Part shown: positions 24,324-39,600 of the stretch, piece by piece
Layout of the letters: every line of letters begins with the position of its first letter
How positions within the stretch are numbered: the first letter of the stretch is position 1
From: Plotosus lineatus
Taxonomy: Eukaryota; Chordata; Actinopteri; Siluriformes; Plotosidae
Direction of reading: 5' to 3'
Assembly: GCA_024760905.1 (NCBI GenBank)
Contig: CM045737.1
Location: forward strand, 11,267,726 to 11,331,725
DNA length: 64,000 bases
Position numbers and translations under genes: made by a program
Notes under the pieces: generated by a model
What the model was told of the DNA's origin: nothing
Seen by the model: the letters and a program-made list of their open reading frames with translations, nothing else
Databases searched by the model: none

Positions 24324-27154
24324 TTTTTTTTAATGTTTATTTTAAGTTATTTATTTTAATGTGCATGGGGCACTTTTTTCTTCAGAATGTGGCTTACCTG
24401 GAACCTTCTAAGACACGTAGAAAATAAATCAGGCAAGGCTGTCATTTCAGCGAGAGTAAGAGACAATACCGTAAACAGAAAGCAATGTACACCTCATGCT
24501 GCTGAAGAATTTGGTGATGAGAGACAATGACTGGCTTTATACATTCTATACCATACCTGGGTTCAGTATGATGAGATTTTGTGCTCAAGACAAAGCCATA
24601 GCATCAGACAAGCTTTAAACGGTCATTTCTCAGGATTTTAGCTTTGCTAGGTTCCCTATGCAGGTGTCATATGATGAATATACACGTTTTAAATGTGCTA
24701 TTGTAACCACGGGGGAATTTTTGAAGGAAGACGTACATTGGTGTTGGGTGTTCACAGCTGTATCTTTTCATGTTGAAGATTTTTACCGATTCTTGAATAC
24801 GCTGATGGTGTCATTGTGTGGCTCTCGCTCTAGGCCAGTCTTTGCATACCTCATCCAACGGCAGCCCCCACCCAGTGAAAAAGATCCAGAAGAACTTTAA
24901 GAATAATTATGCGTCTGTGGAGTGTGGGGCCAAAATCCTTGCAGCCAACAATGAGGCAAAGGTAAGGCTGGGATGGGGCCAACACATATTTTAAAGTTCA
25001 TGTATTTCAAGCTAAAAAGTAGGTGAATTGTATCATGACGTAACCCCCCCGGAATTATTGCAGAGATGTAAATGTAAATATATGGGCATATGGATATGTG
25101 CGGTTGTCTGACCTGGTGTGTATCTGCTTTTCTTCAGAGCACGTCTGCTATTCTAATGGAGAATATGGATCTTTACATGCTCAACCCCTGCAGTAATAAG
25201 ATCTGGTGAGTGGCTTTGATTAGATGAAGTACTGAGAGAGGAAGGTGGAGCTATGGACTGGGAATCAGGATGGATTATATTTCAGTCATCTTAACACACT
25301 CACGCACACAAACACATACACTCGGAGCCGTTGGCTGCTACACACATTGGGGGCACCTGTAGACCAGTTGAGGGTTAGGTACCTTGCTCAAGGGCACTTC
25401 TTTACTTTCAAGGGCTTTGCTGTGTGAAGCTGCTTTGCGACAATATCTTTTGTAAAAAGCGCCATACAGAGAAAACTGAATTGGGGGCAGTGGTGGCCTG
25501 GCGGGAAAGGTGCTGGATCACTGATCCTGAGGTTGGGGGTTCAAGCCCCACTCTCCCTGGGTTGTCTCAACCCCCCCCCCCCTCTCCAGGTGCAGCTAAC
25601 TAGGTTATCAAAGGGCTGGCCATGTCTCTCACTGTCTATAGTGAGGGGTTCATGTAAAAGAACCATTGCTGACGTTCCTCAAGAGTACCAGCATACCCGT
25701 CAGCGTGTTTCTGCCCTGTGATGACCGGTGAGCTGTCCGGGAGGGATTCTGTCCTTGCTAAGAGAGAGTGGATACATGCAAGGGCCAGTGATGCCAGAAG
25801 CATGTCAACATACTAGTAACCAGTCATAACACTGAATTGAATTGAACTTCAATTTCTATAGAGGAAGGAAAGGTGCACTCACTCCCCAACCGCCACACTT
25901 TTTTTCTGCTGGTTCGGGAATCAAACCAGAAACCTTTCGGTCCTATAGCCGCTTCTCTAAGTTCTAGGCAATGGCTGAGGTGTGTCGTGAACCCCCCCAA
26001 CTTTCACAAAACATTTTGGTTGAAACAGATAGTCATTCATACTTGAAATGCAAACAATGGCCGAGGCTTTTGTGATTGACACTCATTGTGCAAACAGAAT
26101 TGAATGAAATGAGACTTCATTTCCAAAAAAAAAAAAAAAAAGTATCCAAGAATATCAATCAAAATTTGAACTGCAAGTGTACTCAGTTCTGACCTCCACA
26201 AAGTACAAAAGTTGACTTTTTCATGTTCAAATGTGTAGCCACACCTACTTTATACATCTGATACTCTATACTACTATATTGTTGCTGTTGGGGTGAGATC
26301 CTTCTATTTTGGTTTTTTCCCCCCACCAAAGTCAGTGTCTTTCTGTGTAGGTTTCAATATTAACCAATGAAAAGCATTGAAATGAGCTCATGCTCTGCTT
26401 CGAATGATTCTGTTGGATCTCTACTTCGGTCACCTTTTTTAAGCTGCGGGTAATAAGTTTAGCCACGTGTTTAAGATTAAGTTGATTCTAAAGTAACGTT
26501 TTTGTTTTAAGAAATGTTAAGGGTAATATTACAGCTTATTGTCTGCTTGTTTGGTCTCTTTTGCAAGCACACACTCGTGCGCAAATACAGTCGGCCCCCG
26601 ACTTACGAAACCCCCTGGGTACAAAAATCCCGGGTTACGAAAACAACCTCCTCTTACGAATACCGCCATTCAAAATTCAAACGTGCCAATCAAAATTTCA
26701 CACGATGCGCGAGTTGCTCTCTCATTGGCTGTCTCTCAACATTCCGCCCTGCTGGCCTCCCATTGGCTAGGAGGGATGACGCAGCTGAACCTTACCCAAA
26801 CTTCCTGTTTGTCACACACGTGAAGGAGAGTTGACTGTTGGCTTGTTTTGAGATTGATCATGCAGTGTTGTACAGTATTTCGTTATCGCCGAAACCCCAC
26901 TACAATCGGGATGATATTGAACCAGAAGGAGACCTCAAAGCGAAATACAGCGAGTACCTCTGATCTTGGAAACAGATACTGTAATTCCGTGAGAGAGAGA
27001 GCGCACGTGTGTGCTAAATTATGTGTATTTTCATTGTACAAATGAGCTTACGGACATCATGATTCGCTGGTGATTGCTGCGAGTGACACGAAAATGAACA
27101 TGTACTATCCCTCATATGTATATAGTCTGTGTGTGTGTACATGTACACAAGCCA

Positions 27155-27249
<95 letters not shown>

Positions 27250-30200
27250 TTCTGAGTAGATCCTTCCGTAAGAGAGTGCTCAATACTTTTTCGTAGAGCA
27301 AATAAAAGGACAAGACAAAGATCTGTAGTGATAAATGAAGTTTCAATAGAAAGTCTGTTTCGAGGGGTGATGAAACCATCCTCTCTTCAGGTGATTACAG
27401 AAGAATTCTGTACTTCTCCAGAAGTCCATGTCCATGCTCGACATTGTTTTTCCACCACCACTACGGTGAACACAATTTTCCCCGCACCCCAGTGCTTCCC
27501 CTGAGCTCAATAAAAGTCTTTGTTTCATCGTACTTGGTCTCCTGCATCGTTGGGTCCAACTGATATGCGTATTTTCTCTTCCTACTTCTTAATGCAGCGC
27601 ACAGTCGACTCGTTAATGATGTAATGGCGAGCCACAGATGCAAACCTTCACCCTTCTTTTAATAAATCTAGAAGCTTAACTTTCTCACTAACTGTCATGA
27701 TTTTCTTTTTCGGTTTACTAGAAACTAGTGAACTAGAAAATAGTGTTCACTGTAGTGTTGAGGGGAAAAACACAACCAAATCAGTGTCGAGCACGGAGCT
27801 CCTCTAGCGCGCTGATGGCTGAGTGAATTCGGGTGCGCTCTCTGGATTTCACCTGCGGGTAACAGCCTCGCCAGTGTATGCAGAGAAAGTTAAACGCTGC
27901 CAACTAGCACAGACCTTAACACTTCCTGGGCGTTTTGGGGCCATTTTCAAGGCCTTAGCGTAGACAACTGTACTTAGGAGCACAAAGAGAGAAAAACGTA
28001 GACGCTTAGCTGGAGAACTGCTGATACATAGCATAGACGAACTAACAATGCGGCTTGAACACAAAGGCATGAAGCCCCATGTGTTGGATTCTGGAAAATA
28101 TAATCTCGACCAATCGGCTTGATGGATTCACAGCCAATCAGAGAACACTCAAGTCAAGCAGGAGAACAGAGCATGTTGGGTAGCGTAGTTGAATATAGTG
28201 CCTGTGAATTTTGAATACTGTACCGTAATCTTTAATTTTTTTTAATTTCCTGAAGGGAAATCCGTGATATTGCGGGGACGCGAAGTAGGAAACGTGAAGT
28301 GGTGGGGGATTACTGTGTGTATATATAAAAGCCAGAGGGTGTTTGGTTGGTTGCTGAGGGTATTTCATGTGCGATCAGAGATCGGAGCAGACTGTGCAGC
28401 ATCGTTTACATGGAATTTCTAGGTAGATAAATGTGGATCATGTACATTCTTCATAAGTTATACAAACAAAGTAGTGTTTAACCAAGGAAAGGAAAGTAAA
28501 ACCAAGAGTTGAGAACACAATTTTAGTTCCTGTTAAGTAGGTATAGTTGACTGATGCACAAATATGCACTTTGATCAGACTGTTTTATTTTAGAGTCTCA
28601 AGTTCTGTTTGTGTCTTCTGATCGTGTTGTCCTTTGGTGGTGTTAAATTTGCTTGGAAATTAATATCAACAACTGTAATGCTTTGAATAATGGAGGCATA
28701 ATTTTTTTTTTTTTAAATTGTATTGATTGTGTATAGACATTCATTCGTTAGCAGCACAAGGTATAAAGTCACAGAGATGCGGGTCAAGAGTTTCACTCAT
28801 TGTTCACAGATGGGGCAAAGTGTGCTTGAACCTTCTCACAGCTTGTTTGCTGATTGATTTTACTTAGATCCTGGGATTTTTCTGCACAACAGCCTCTCCA
28901 ATTTACACTAAGTAGGTGAAGTCAGTTGAGCTGGCTCCCAGGTGGCATATCAACAAGGTGTGTGACTATTAACCCAGAGATCACGAGGCAGAATTTGAGT
29001 TCGTACCACAACCATCCATGACCTGGAATCCATGGGAGCTAATTGGCCAAGCTCACTGGAGAGAGGGATGACACACTCCCAGAGATCGCCAGCCAGTTAT
29101 GGGCGTCTGAGATGTCATTCGTAGAAGGAGTCATATAGCGCATTGTGTGTTGTGTACCACCACCAAATACTCGTATGCCGCAGGTTGAAAAGACGAAGGT
29201 GGCTAGTACTGCGTGTTACAGTGGGGGTGTGTGCATGCTTTTGCCCCTCCTATGGTTGTTGGTGGTTGAGTGCTAGGGAAGGTGGGAATTGTCATAGGTG
29301 GGAATTGGATATGACTAAATTAGGGAGAAAAATGGCTGCGGCGTTGGTAGGTCTTTTGGTGTTTTTACACTTGAGCCTACTGGTTAATCAGGTTGGCGCT
29401 TACTTTGTTTCCGTAGCATGAAACGACGAGAGGTTCGACTCCTCCTGGATGGGACGCTGGTCCCAAAGGTTACCATCCCAGTATATTTTAGTGGTATCCA
29501 TTTATACTGCTGGGTGGAATGGGGCATACGTTTGGCCCAAGAGTCTCAGTCAAGGCCAAGGGATAGACTCTCAGTTTCAACTCCCACTGTGCTATTATAA
29601 GCCCAGCACCCTAACCACTACAACAAAGGTCCTTATTAGCATGAGTGGCCTCATAATTAAACAAAAATGGATCAAAACGCAGTCAGTCTGAATAGCCAGG
29701 CTGCTCTGAGTGGACAGAAAGACAGCACTCCGGTCTAGAGCCACCCTTTGCAACCATAATGAGTAGAAAAGCATCTCAATATGCACTAAAAGGAACACAT
29801 CAGGACTAATGGCCTACAGCAGTGTATATTTGAGTGAACTCTGCCTTCCTGTTAGTTTGCATCAGCCTGAGATTTCCTCTGTGACCTTTCTCATGGCATT
29901 TTTGTCGTCAAAACGGTCCATCAATAGAGATTTTAGTGTTTTTCTTTTTCTCCAACTAATATTTTTCAAATCTTGATTTCCAGGTAGTTCTTCAAGCAGG
30001 ATAGACTTGAGGAAGAAAACCTCTTATCTTGTTTGTGTGTTCAGGTTTGTAATTGAGCTCTGTGAGCCGATCCAGGTGAAGCAGCTGGACATTGCGAATT
30101 TTGAACTCTTCTCCTCCACACCAAAAGATTTCCTGGTGTCAATAAGTGACAGGTAAACCACTTCCTGCTTCTACTCTTTAAATGTTTTTTTCTTCCCCCC

Positions 30201-33200
30201 ATCTGCACTGTTGGATCTTCAGAGGTATTTTTCCCCACCTAATTAATTTTTGTTTTGTTGATTTTTTTTTTTTTTTTTTTTTTTTTTTAGTGAAAGACAA
30301 TGCAAAGCTGAAGGGTGTGTGTGGGGGGGGGGAGCCAGGAGTGAAAAGCAAAAGTGTTTGATTCGTAGTGTACAAGTTGAAAAGGTGGACAATATGAGAT
30401 TGGTACTGGAGAATAAGTTGAAAGTAATCAGTTTACATGTTAAAATTGTAATCCCGTCGTGGTTTATCTGTTACTGTGCAGCCTTATCCGTGTTGGGTTT
30501 GGACTTCAGTTTGCTTCAGCGGTAATGTGTTGTGTTGCTTCATACTGTAGTGCGATTGTGATCATGGTTGCCAAAAAAATCCTCCATCAATTCAGACTCG
30601 GTGAGTAAATAAACGTAGCTCTCAAGCCGAAAGACATTTCAATGTGAGAAGAGGTGGTGAGTCAGAAGTTGTTGTTACTTTAAGTGTGGACATTGTGGGT
30701 TCTCGGTAAGCTTTCAAACCAAACAGCTGAACCCAACATCACTCATCCGACTATCAACTGATGATCAATAAAATCTCTTCCTCAATGTTGATGACTTTGT
30801 CATTTGGGTTCTTTGTTACTGTAGCAGGGGCAGTGGTGGCCTGGTGGTAAAAGTGCTGGATCACTGATCCTAAGGTTGTGGGTTCAAGCCCCACTCTCAA
30901 CAGGTTGTCACTGTGTGCAGCTAACTGGGTTATCAAAGGCCGGCCGTGTCTCTCACTGTCCATGGTGTGAGGTTCAGGTAAAAGAACCAATGCTGACTTT
31001 TGACAAGAGGAGCTGCAAAGCTGTCCGTGTGTTTTCCACCCTGCGATGGTTTGGCGAGCTGTTCAGAGTGTAGTCTGCCCTCGCCCGGAGTCATCTGGGA
31101 TGGGCACCAGCCTCCCCGCCACTCGTAATTAGGATTAAGCAGCAAGTGACTGAACAGACACCCTGACTTTGTGGTCTGGCCATTAACAGAATTGGACGGC
31201 TCGCCAGGCTATCACAGGGTGGAAAACACACTGACGACTATACAGCTTCTCTTGACGAAAATCAGCAATGGTTCTTTTACATGAACTTCCCACCACAGAC
31301 AGTGAGAGACACGGCCAGCCTTTTATCACCCAGTAACCCAGTTAGCTGCGCTGGGAGGACAGCAGTGACAACCCTTTCACAGTGTGTATTGAACTTCCCA
31401 CCTTGGAAACGGTAATCCAGCACCGAACCAGTGGGCCAACACTGTATATAAGGCCATTGTTTCTTATAAATTAATCACGATTGTTTTTGATTGGTGGATG
31501 ACCGTATACCTGATTGAATCTCAAAACTAATACTGGTGCATGCAGAAAGTTCCATTCTGCAAAGAGTCCGTTCACCTAAAATAGTCTGCTTGTGCTCTAT
31601 ATGTCTATACACGTAAAAATAGGAGGTGATGTCGATCAGCTTGGTGACATGCAAACTGAATGTGAAACAAAACTAGTGTTGTGTAAATCAAGTGCTCCCT
31701 GCCCTGCGGAGCAAATATTTTAATATATCATGGCAGCTGGGTAAAGTAAACTGCAGGGGGTGGATTGAAGCAGGCTCTTCCGGGTGGGACTGAAGTCATG
31801 CACAGCTAACAAAAAAGCACTTAATCTCTGAGACGCAAAGAAGAGTCAGGCTGAAGTTTACGAAAGACCATCAGGATGTAGAAGACTGTAGTAAGGTCAT
31901 ATTCCCTGATGAGCTCATTACTTTTTTTTTTTTTTTTAAGCTTTTTCCATCACATGATCATCTAATGGTCAGACAGAGACTTTCAATATAAAAATTAATG
32001 AGCTTGCTCTCTCTTCATGGAGCTCATTGTTCCCCAAATAACTCTTATAAAACCATCTCTCCAACAGGTACCCGACCAATAAGTGGATAAAACTCGGCAC
32101 CTTCCATGCACGTGATGAGCGCACTGTACAGAGCTTCCCTCTGGATGAACAGCTGTATGCCAAGTATGTGAAGGTAAGACTGAGTTTTGCTTCGGCTCAT
32201 TCACCTTCATGCGCTCATCATCTGTCTGCCCCTTTGTACTTGTTGATGATCCAGGCGTCATGTATCAGTGGCTTCGGTATGATATTTAATCCACCGAATG
32301 TTTTCCACTGGACAGTCGTGTCCATATGGCGTAATAACCTGTAGAATGTAAAGTGCTCTGAACACAGGAGTCATTGGGGCATGTCATTGTTTTGCTGTTG
32401 GCTGAGGACAGTGTTGTGATTGCATGATTTGCATATATTGTATCGAAGAGGCAACAGATGATCTTTTGTGCCCCTTTTTATATGCTATACAGAGACAGAA
32501 CCTTTCATTGAGAAAAAACCTCCCAACACATCAGGATCCTTTATAAGGACTTTGTGTCATTAAGCAATGCAGAACGTCACACATCCTGTTTTGCATTCTC
32601 TTTCTTTCCGTTATGCTTGGAGCTGTTTGTTTAAAAGTAACCGGCTTGGTGCCTCTCCATTTCTCGAGAGGCTTCTCATCTTGCAACAGAACAATGCATA
32701 TCAAGTCTGTTATTATTATTATTTTTTTTTCACTTCTTCTTTTTTAGAACCAGTTTAACAAAGGTTATGCACACGATTGCACCTCCTCTCTGGCTTGTGC
32801 CTTTATGCCCTGATTTGCTCCTTAAATCAGTGTGAATGTTCATAATTTATCAACGCGACGCATGTTGCTCTTGCTCTCTGCATTTTCATTTTTCATGCAG
32901 GTCGTATTGCTGTGGTCTGAGAGAGGAGCTCGTTCATATTCATGTATGAAAGCTCATAAGATAAAAATGGGGGGGGCTGCTTGTGTCAGGAGCCCAGTCT
33001 GTATTTTATTTTATTTATTAATTTTTTTTTTTTTCACTGATTCTTTTCTTGTTTCTCTTTTCCTCTCCTCTCTCCCTCCCTGCCTTGCATCAGATGTTCA
33101 TCAAATACATAAAGGTTAGCATTCTCTTGTTAAAGATGCTTGAAATGCACAATAATGCGAGCTTTGGTGGCAGGGCCTGAGTAAATTAAGGCATGACAGT

Positions 33201-36200
33201 GGTACACTGTATTTACTCGCACACAATTCTAATGATTTCTGCACATTCTAAATACACGTGCTTTGCACATATAACATGCAGCTGGTTTGGATATGATTGG
33301 GAATGAAACTGTGTGAATGTTGTGTGATTTCTTGCTTTTTGACAGCTTCTCTTTTACTCTGTGTAGGTTGAGCTGCTCTCCCATTTCGGTTCAGAACATT
33401 TTTGCCCCCTTAGTCTAATCAGGTAAGATTGTTCAATCTGAATCAGTTTAATTTGTCTGTGTATCCATCCATCTATCTATCTGTCGATCGGTCTTGATGG
33501 CACTCCACTCATTGTTTTTCTGTTAAAAATGCAGTGGTGTGTGTGTGTGTGCGTGCGCTCAAGGCCTGTACAGGGGCCCAGCATACAGCAGATCAGGAGA
33601 AACACTTGCCTCCTATATATAAAGTCGTTTCTTTGGATGTAGCATGAGGGCTGATTTAAAAACCATGAATAAAACTAAGACTGCAGAATAAAACCACTCC
33701 AATGGCTCGCAGTGGAGTTAGTCTGGTTATGCAATCAGGCCTGTCATTTTCAATTTGAACTCTTAAAATAAAAAAAATTGTATTGAAGAGTTTACTTGAC
33801 TTGTCTCTTCCACAAAATATGTTGATTGAGCAGAGCTTAGTCCTTTACTCGGGGTAAAGTTCTCTCTCTATTCATTTTGTTGACAATGAGAGATGCACCA
33901 TAATATGGAAATTTGCCTTTTTGGGGGTAAAAAATTTGGAATATTATATGGAATTTGCCCTTAGACTTGCAGTCAAGTGCAGCTTTGTTGTGAGTGTTTT
34001 CCTGTTTATTTAAGATCATGTATGACACACTGGATTTGTTTTCTTCTCTTTTCATTCTCACATAACCTTATTATTTTTTTTAAGGCTTTTCCTCTTTACA
34101 TTTTTGTGTGTGGCTTTATTTATTTATTTTAAACTTTTTCTAGTTTATATTTGTTTGTTTCCTGGTCCTTAGGGTGTTTGGTACCAGTATGGTGGAAGAG
34201 TATGACGAGATTGCCGACTCACAGTATCACTCTGAGAGGGTGGAGTACTTGGATGAGGATTATGGTAGGATGATTATCTATCTCTACATTTTGCATTTAA
34301 CTCTTATGCTGTTTTTCAGTACCATGCAGATGCAGCATGCTACATTTATATACAGTGATCCCTCGCTACTTCACACTTCAGTGCATCGTGTGTTTTTCAA
34401 AAATATTTATCAAAAAAAGGAAATTAATGAAAAATAGGGACAAAGATAAGGAAAATGCTGCAAAACAAGACCAATTATGCACAAAAAAAAAACCCCAAAC
34501 ACCCCACCCCAACAAAACTACTTACGCACATCTGTGTGTGTGCAGGTGCATGTCTGGGTGTGTATTTATATTTTATTTACATCTTGTACATAATTTTTGA
34601 ATGTTTAATTGATATTTTAAGCATTGAATATATATTTATTGATATTACATACACATAAAAATGTACGGATACATCAGTTGGGGGGGGGGGTGTCGTCGAT
34701 CCTACTTCGCGGGAATTGGGCATTCATGGAGGGGCTCAGTCCCCGTTGACCTCAAAATGTGAGGGTGTTCACTGTGTGTGTGTCAGGGATCGACGTCCAT
34801 TCCTCATGATAGGATGTAGACACACACATGCACATATATGTATATACACACACACACGTGTGTGTATACATATATATATATATATACACACACACACAAA
34901 AATATATATATACACTAGTCCTTCTCAAAAAAATTAGCATATTGTGATAAAGTTCATTATTTTCTGTAATGTACTGATAAACATTAGACTTTCATATATT
35001 TTAGATTCATTGCACACCAACTGAAATATTTCAGGTCTTTTATTGTTTTAATACTGATGATTTTGGCATACAGCTCATGAAAACCCAAAATCCGTGTCTC
35101 AAAAAATTAGCATTTTTAATACAAAAAAAGTCAACCTTCAAATAATTATGTTGAGTTATGCACTCAATACTTGGTCGGGAATCCTTTTGCAGAAATGACT
35201 GCTTCAATGCGGTGTGGCATGGAGGCAATCAGTCTGTGGCACTGCTGAGGTGTTACGGAGGCCCAGGATGCTTCGATAGCGGCCTTAAGCTCATCCACAG
35301 TGTTGGGTCTGGTGTCTCTCAACTTTCTCTTCACAATATCCCACAGATTCTCTATGGGCTTCAGGTCAGGAGAGTTGGCGGGCCAATTGAGCACAGTAAT
35401 ACCATGGTCAGTAAACCATTTAGCAGTGGTTTTGGCACTGTGAGCAGGTGCCAGGTCGTGCTGAAAAATGAAAATCTTCATCTCCATAAAGCTTTTCAGC
35501 AGATGGAAGCATGAAGTGCTCCAAAATCTCCTGATAGCTGGCTGCATTGTCCCTGCCCTTGATAAAACACAGTGGACCAACACCAGCGGCTGACATGGCA
35601 CCCCAGACCATCACTGACTGTAGGTACTTGACACTGGACTTCAGGCATTTTGGCATTTCCTTCTCCCCAGTCTTCCTCCAGACTCTGGCACCTTGATTTC
35701 CGAATGACATGCAAAATTTGCTTTCATCTGAAAAAAATACTTTGGACCACTGAGCAACAGTCCAGTGCTGCTTCTCTGTAGCCCAGGTCAGGCGCTTCTG
35801 CCGCTGTTTCTGGTTCAAAAGTGGCTTGACCTGGGGAATGCGGCACCTGTAGCCCAGTCCACTGCTTCCACAGGTCCCCCAAGGTCTGGAATCAGCCCTT
35901 CTCCACAATCTTCCTCAGGGTCCGGTCACCTCTTCTGGTTGTGCATCGTTTTCTGCCACACTTTTCCTTCCCACAGACGTCCCACTGAGGTGGCTTGATA
36001 CAGCACTCTGGGAACAGCCTATTCGCTCAGAGATTTCTTTGTGTCTTACCCTCTTGCTTGAGGGTGTCAATGATGGCCTTCTGGACAGCAGTCAGGTCAG
36101 CAGTCTTACCCATGATTGCGGTTTTGAGTAATGAACCAGGCTGGGAGTTTTTAAAAGCCTCAGGAATCTTTTGCAGGTGTTTAGAGTTAATTGGTTGATT

Positions 36201-36451
36201 CAGATGATTAGGTTAATAGCTCGTTTAGACTACCTGAACATGATATGCTAATTTTTTGAGATAGGAATTTTTGGGTTTTCATGAGCTGTATGCCAAAATA
36301 ATCAGAATTAAAACAACAAAAGACCTGAAATATTTCAGTTGGTGTGCAATGAATCTAAAATATATGAAAGTTTAATTTTTATCAGTACATTACAGAAAAT
36401 AATGAACTTTATCACAATATGCTAATTTTTTGAGAAGGACTAGTGTGTGTG

Positions 36452-36539
<88 letters not shown>

Positions 36540-36588
36540 ATTTATATTAGGTATGTGTATGCATTTTGTGTGTATATATAAATAAATA

Positions 36589-36648
<60 letters not shown>

Positions 36649-39600
36649 TATTTATTTATATATACACACAAAATGCATACACATACCCTAATATAAATAT
36701 TTTATATATATATATAATATATATTGGCCTCCGTCTGTCTAAGAAGACGAGGGATTGCGCCATGATGAGGTGGAACTGGAACAGCATCTGCGATGGCTAA
36801 AGAGCCCAATCCTGGAATGACGGTCCCTGCTGCAGTATCCGCAGATGAATTCTGTATTGGCCACCGAACTTGATGATGCCTTGCTTTTTAATCTCCTCTG
36901 TCTCTCCTGTCTTTCTCTCCTGAGCTCTTTTGCTGCCCTCGCTGACTGTTCTTCTCCATGTTGGGCGATCTTGTGATGTAGGGTTCCGGGACCCACTGTC
37001 TATACCTGTTAACTTGAGGTCTCTTTTACAGACATCAGAGTGCCTCAGCTGTGGGTGGCCAACTGGGCGAGTACCTACCACTAGTTGTCCATACAGCAGA
37101 GATTTTTTGGGAGATGACCTTTTGTCCATACGCTTAAAATGTCCTAGCCAGCGCAGGCACCGCTGGCTCAGTATGGCAAAGATTGAGAGGGACTTGGCTT
37201 TGCTGAGGACGTTGTGGTTGGTGATCTTGTCTTTCCATGTGATGCCTAGTATCTGACGTAGGCACCTCATGTGGTACGCGTTCAGCTTTTCTCTTGTCTT
37301 GCGTAGGTTGACAATCGTTGCTATAGAGGAGTGTGCTGAGAACACATGCCTGATACCCTTTCAGCTTTGTGGTAATGGTCAGGTTTTTGTTAGCCAACTG
37401 TGAGCCATTGATAGAGATTGAGGGTGGAATTGGAGGGTCCTGAGCCAGGATCTGTCTTTTTTATGCTGATTTTGAGAGTAAACTCTCTGCAAGCATGAGA
37501 GAAGCAGTCCATAAGGCCTTGTAGACCATCTTGAGTATGACATACTAGGGCAGCATCCCCCGCAAACAGCATTTCTGTGGCACCTCTCCTTTCCAGCACA
37601 GACACAGTAGCTCATTGAGATGTAGAAGGAAGCCTAACTTCCCTGCTTTGCTTACCTCTGGAGGAATGACATCATTTCCTGGTGCTTTGCCACTGACTAA
37701 TACATTTGTGGCCTTATTAAGATCTGCCATGGTGGGCTCAGCATCGAGGTCCCTCATGACTGGGAGTTCAGAGATGCTGTTTAAAGCTTCCTCAGATACT
37801 ATGTTTTGAGTTGAGTAGAGATCGAGGTAGTGCTCCAACCACCTTTCCATCGGTTTGCTATGGTCGGGAGATTATATGCCCTCCTTTGACTTGAGGGCGG
37901 CTGTTTTCTTTGAGGCTGGGCCTGTAGCTTGTTGAATACTTTCATACATGACTCTAATGTTGCCAGTTGAAGATGCTTGTTCCACTTTGTGGCAAAGCTC
38001 CAGCCAGTAGTTGTTTGTACATTTCCTGGCCATTTCTTAACTTCCAGCTCTGGCTTTATTTTGGAGGTTGAGGTTTCCGTGCGTTGTATGTTGCTTCCAT
38101 GTGATCAGAGCATGTAATCTTTTTAGCTTCAATAAGAGGCTCAAGTGTTTGAAGATTTGCTTCAAACCAGTCTTTGTATGTTTTTGTTCTCTTACCATAA
38201 GCATCTATGGCACAGGAATGGATTTCAGCGCCAAGAAAGTACCATCTAGCTTCTGCCGAAGAGGAGTCATCAGCACCGGGAAGTGCACTGCTGGCGGAGA
38301 GGAAAGTGTTGGTTTTCTCCAAGTCTGTTGTGTGGGCAGTTTGTATCTTTGGAAAGCCCTTGGGCTTCACGTGGTAAAGTGCCCTCGGATCCAGTACAGT
38401 TTTACTAATGACCATGCAGTGGTCCGTGTTACAGCCGGCAATATGATGATCACTTCTTGTGTTGTGCACACTTGGCAATTTGGCCCTTTTGGTGATGACC
38501 AGGTCAAGCTGGTGCCAGTGACGAGAGCGTGGGTGCATCCATGAGACTCTGTGATTATCTTTGTTTGGGAAGTAAGTTTTTGTGATGCAAAGCTGTCTGT
38601 TGCAGCGGAGTTCCAGTAACCTCTGCTTATTTTCATTTAGTTTACCTACTCCATGGTGACCGATACCCGTGGGCCAGTCGTCACGCAAGATACCGACTCT
38701 TGCGTTGAAGTCTTCAAGCAGATAAAGGTCTTCAGTATGTGATATTTGCCCAACCAAAGAATTAAGTTCATCATAGAAAGCATCAGGGCTGGAGGTGAGG
38801 GTCGGGGCATAGCATGTAATGAGGTTTACAGGGCCAGTGCTAGAGTGTACTCACATAGAGTAAATGTGCTGTGACTCCTGTTGGTGGTTGAATCATGGGA
38901 AGAAGTGATGTTCTGACCGCAAACCTCATGCCATGATCATGACGCTCATCCTGGCTCTTTCCCTTCCAGAAGAAAGTATAGGTCTTCTCTTGAATGTATT
39001 CGTCATCAGCCAGTCTTGTCTCTTGCAAGGCTGCAATGTCAACATTAAGCCTCATCAGTTCCCAGTCGATTATTGGGGTTTTACGTGTATCGCTGATCTG
39101 TTGTAGATCACTTGATAAGCCGAGCATCCTCGTTCGTACATTTCAGCTTGCTATGCGAAGTGCTGGCAACTTTGTTTTTTCCTTCTTCATCCCTGGTGCA
39201 CTGTTTGCAGTCTGCTTGTCTGGCTCACACCATTAGCTCCTTGCACCCCAAGAAGCAGGCAGATTGTGGCGGATTAATGCCTAACTGACTGGGGGCTGCC
39301 CAGCTGAAGGTGGGTAGTAGTTAATCAGTGGAACACAAAGGCTCCTTCCACCGTCGGAGACAACCCATAGCGCCCTACTCTACGTCAAACAAATTTGGAC
39401 TTATAACCTGTAACTGCTGTCTCCTGTGTTGTGCCTTCGTGCATGACCCAAAGATGGAGTGTCCTCCATGGCGCAATGCCTGGGCTAATCTCTGGAGATC
39501 CTGGGCTGCCCAAACGTCAAGATCCCCCTCTTGGCCACCCTGATGTTGTCCAGAGGAAAGCAATGCAGTACGCCTGGCATCAGTTTGGCTGCAGGAGTTG

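Noticed and set aside
35164..35908. Domesticated transposase gene
   Set aside because: Still flanked by its inverted repeats and frameshifted within the catalytic domain.
36797..38757. Craniofacial-development-protein-like or other host endonuclease gene
   Set aside because: Endonuclease and RT pieces of a decayed LINE with many frame breaks.
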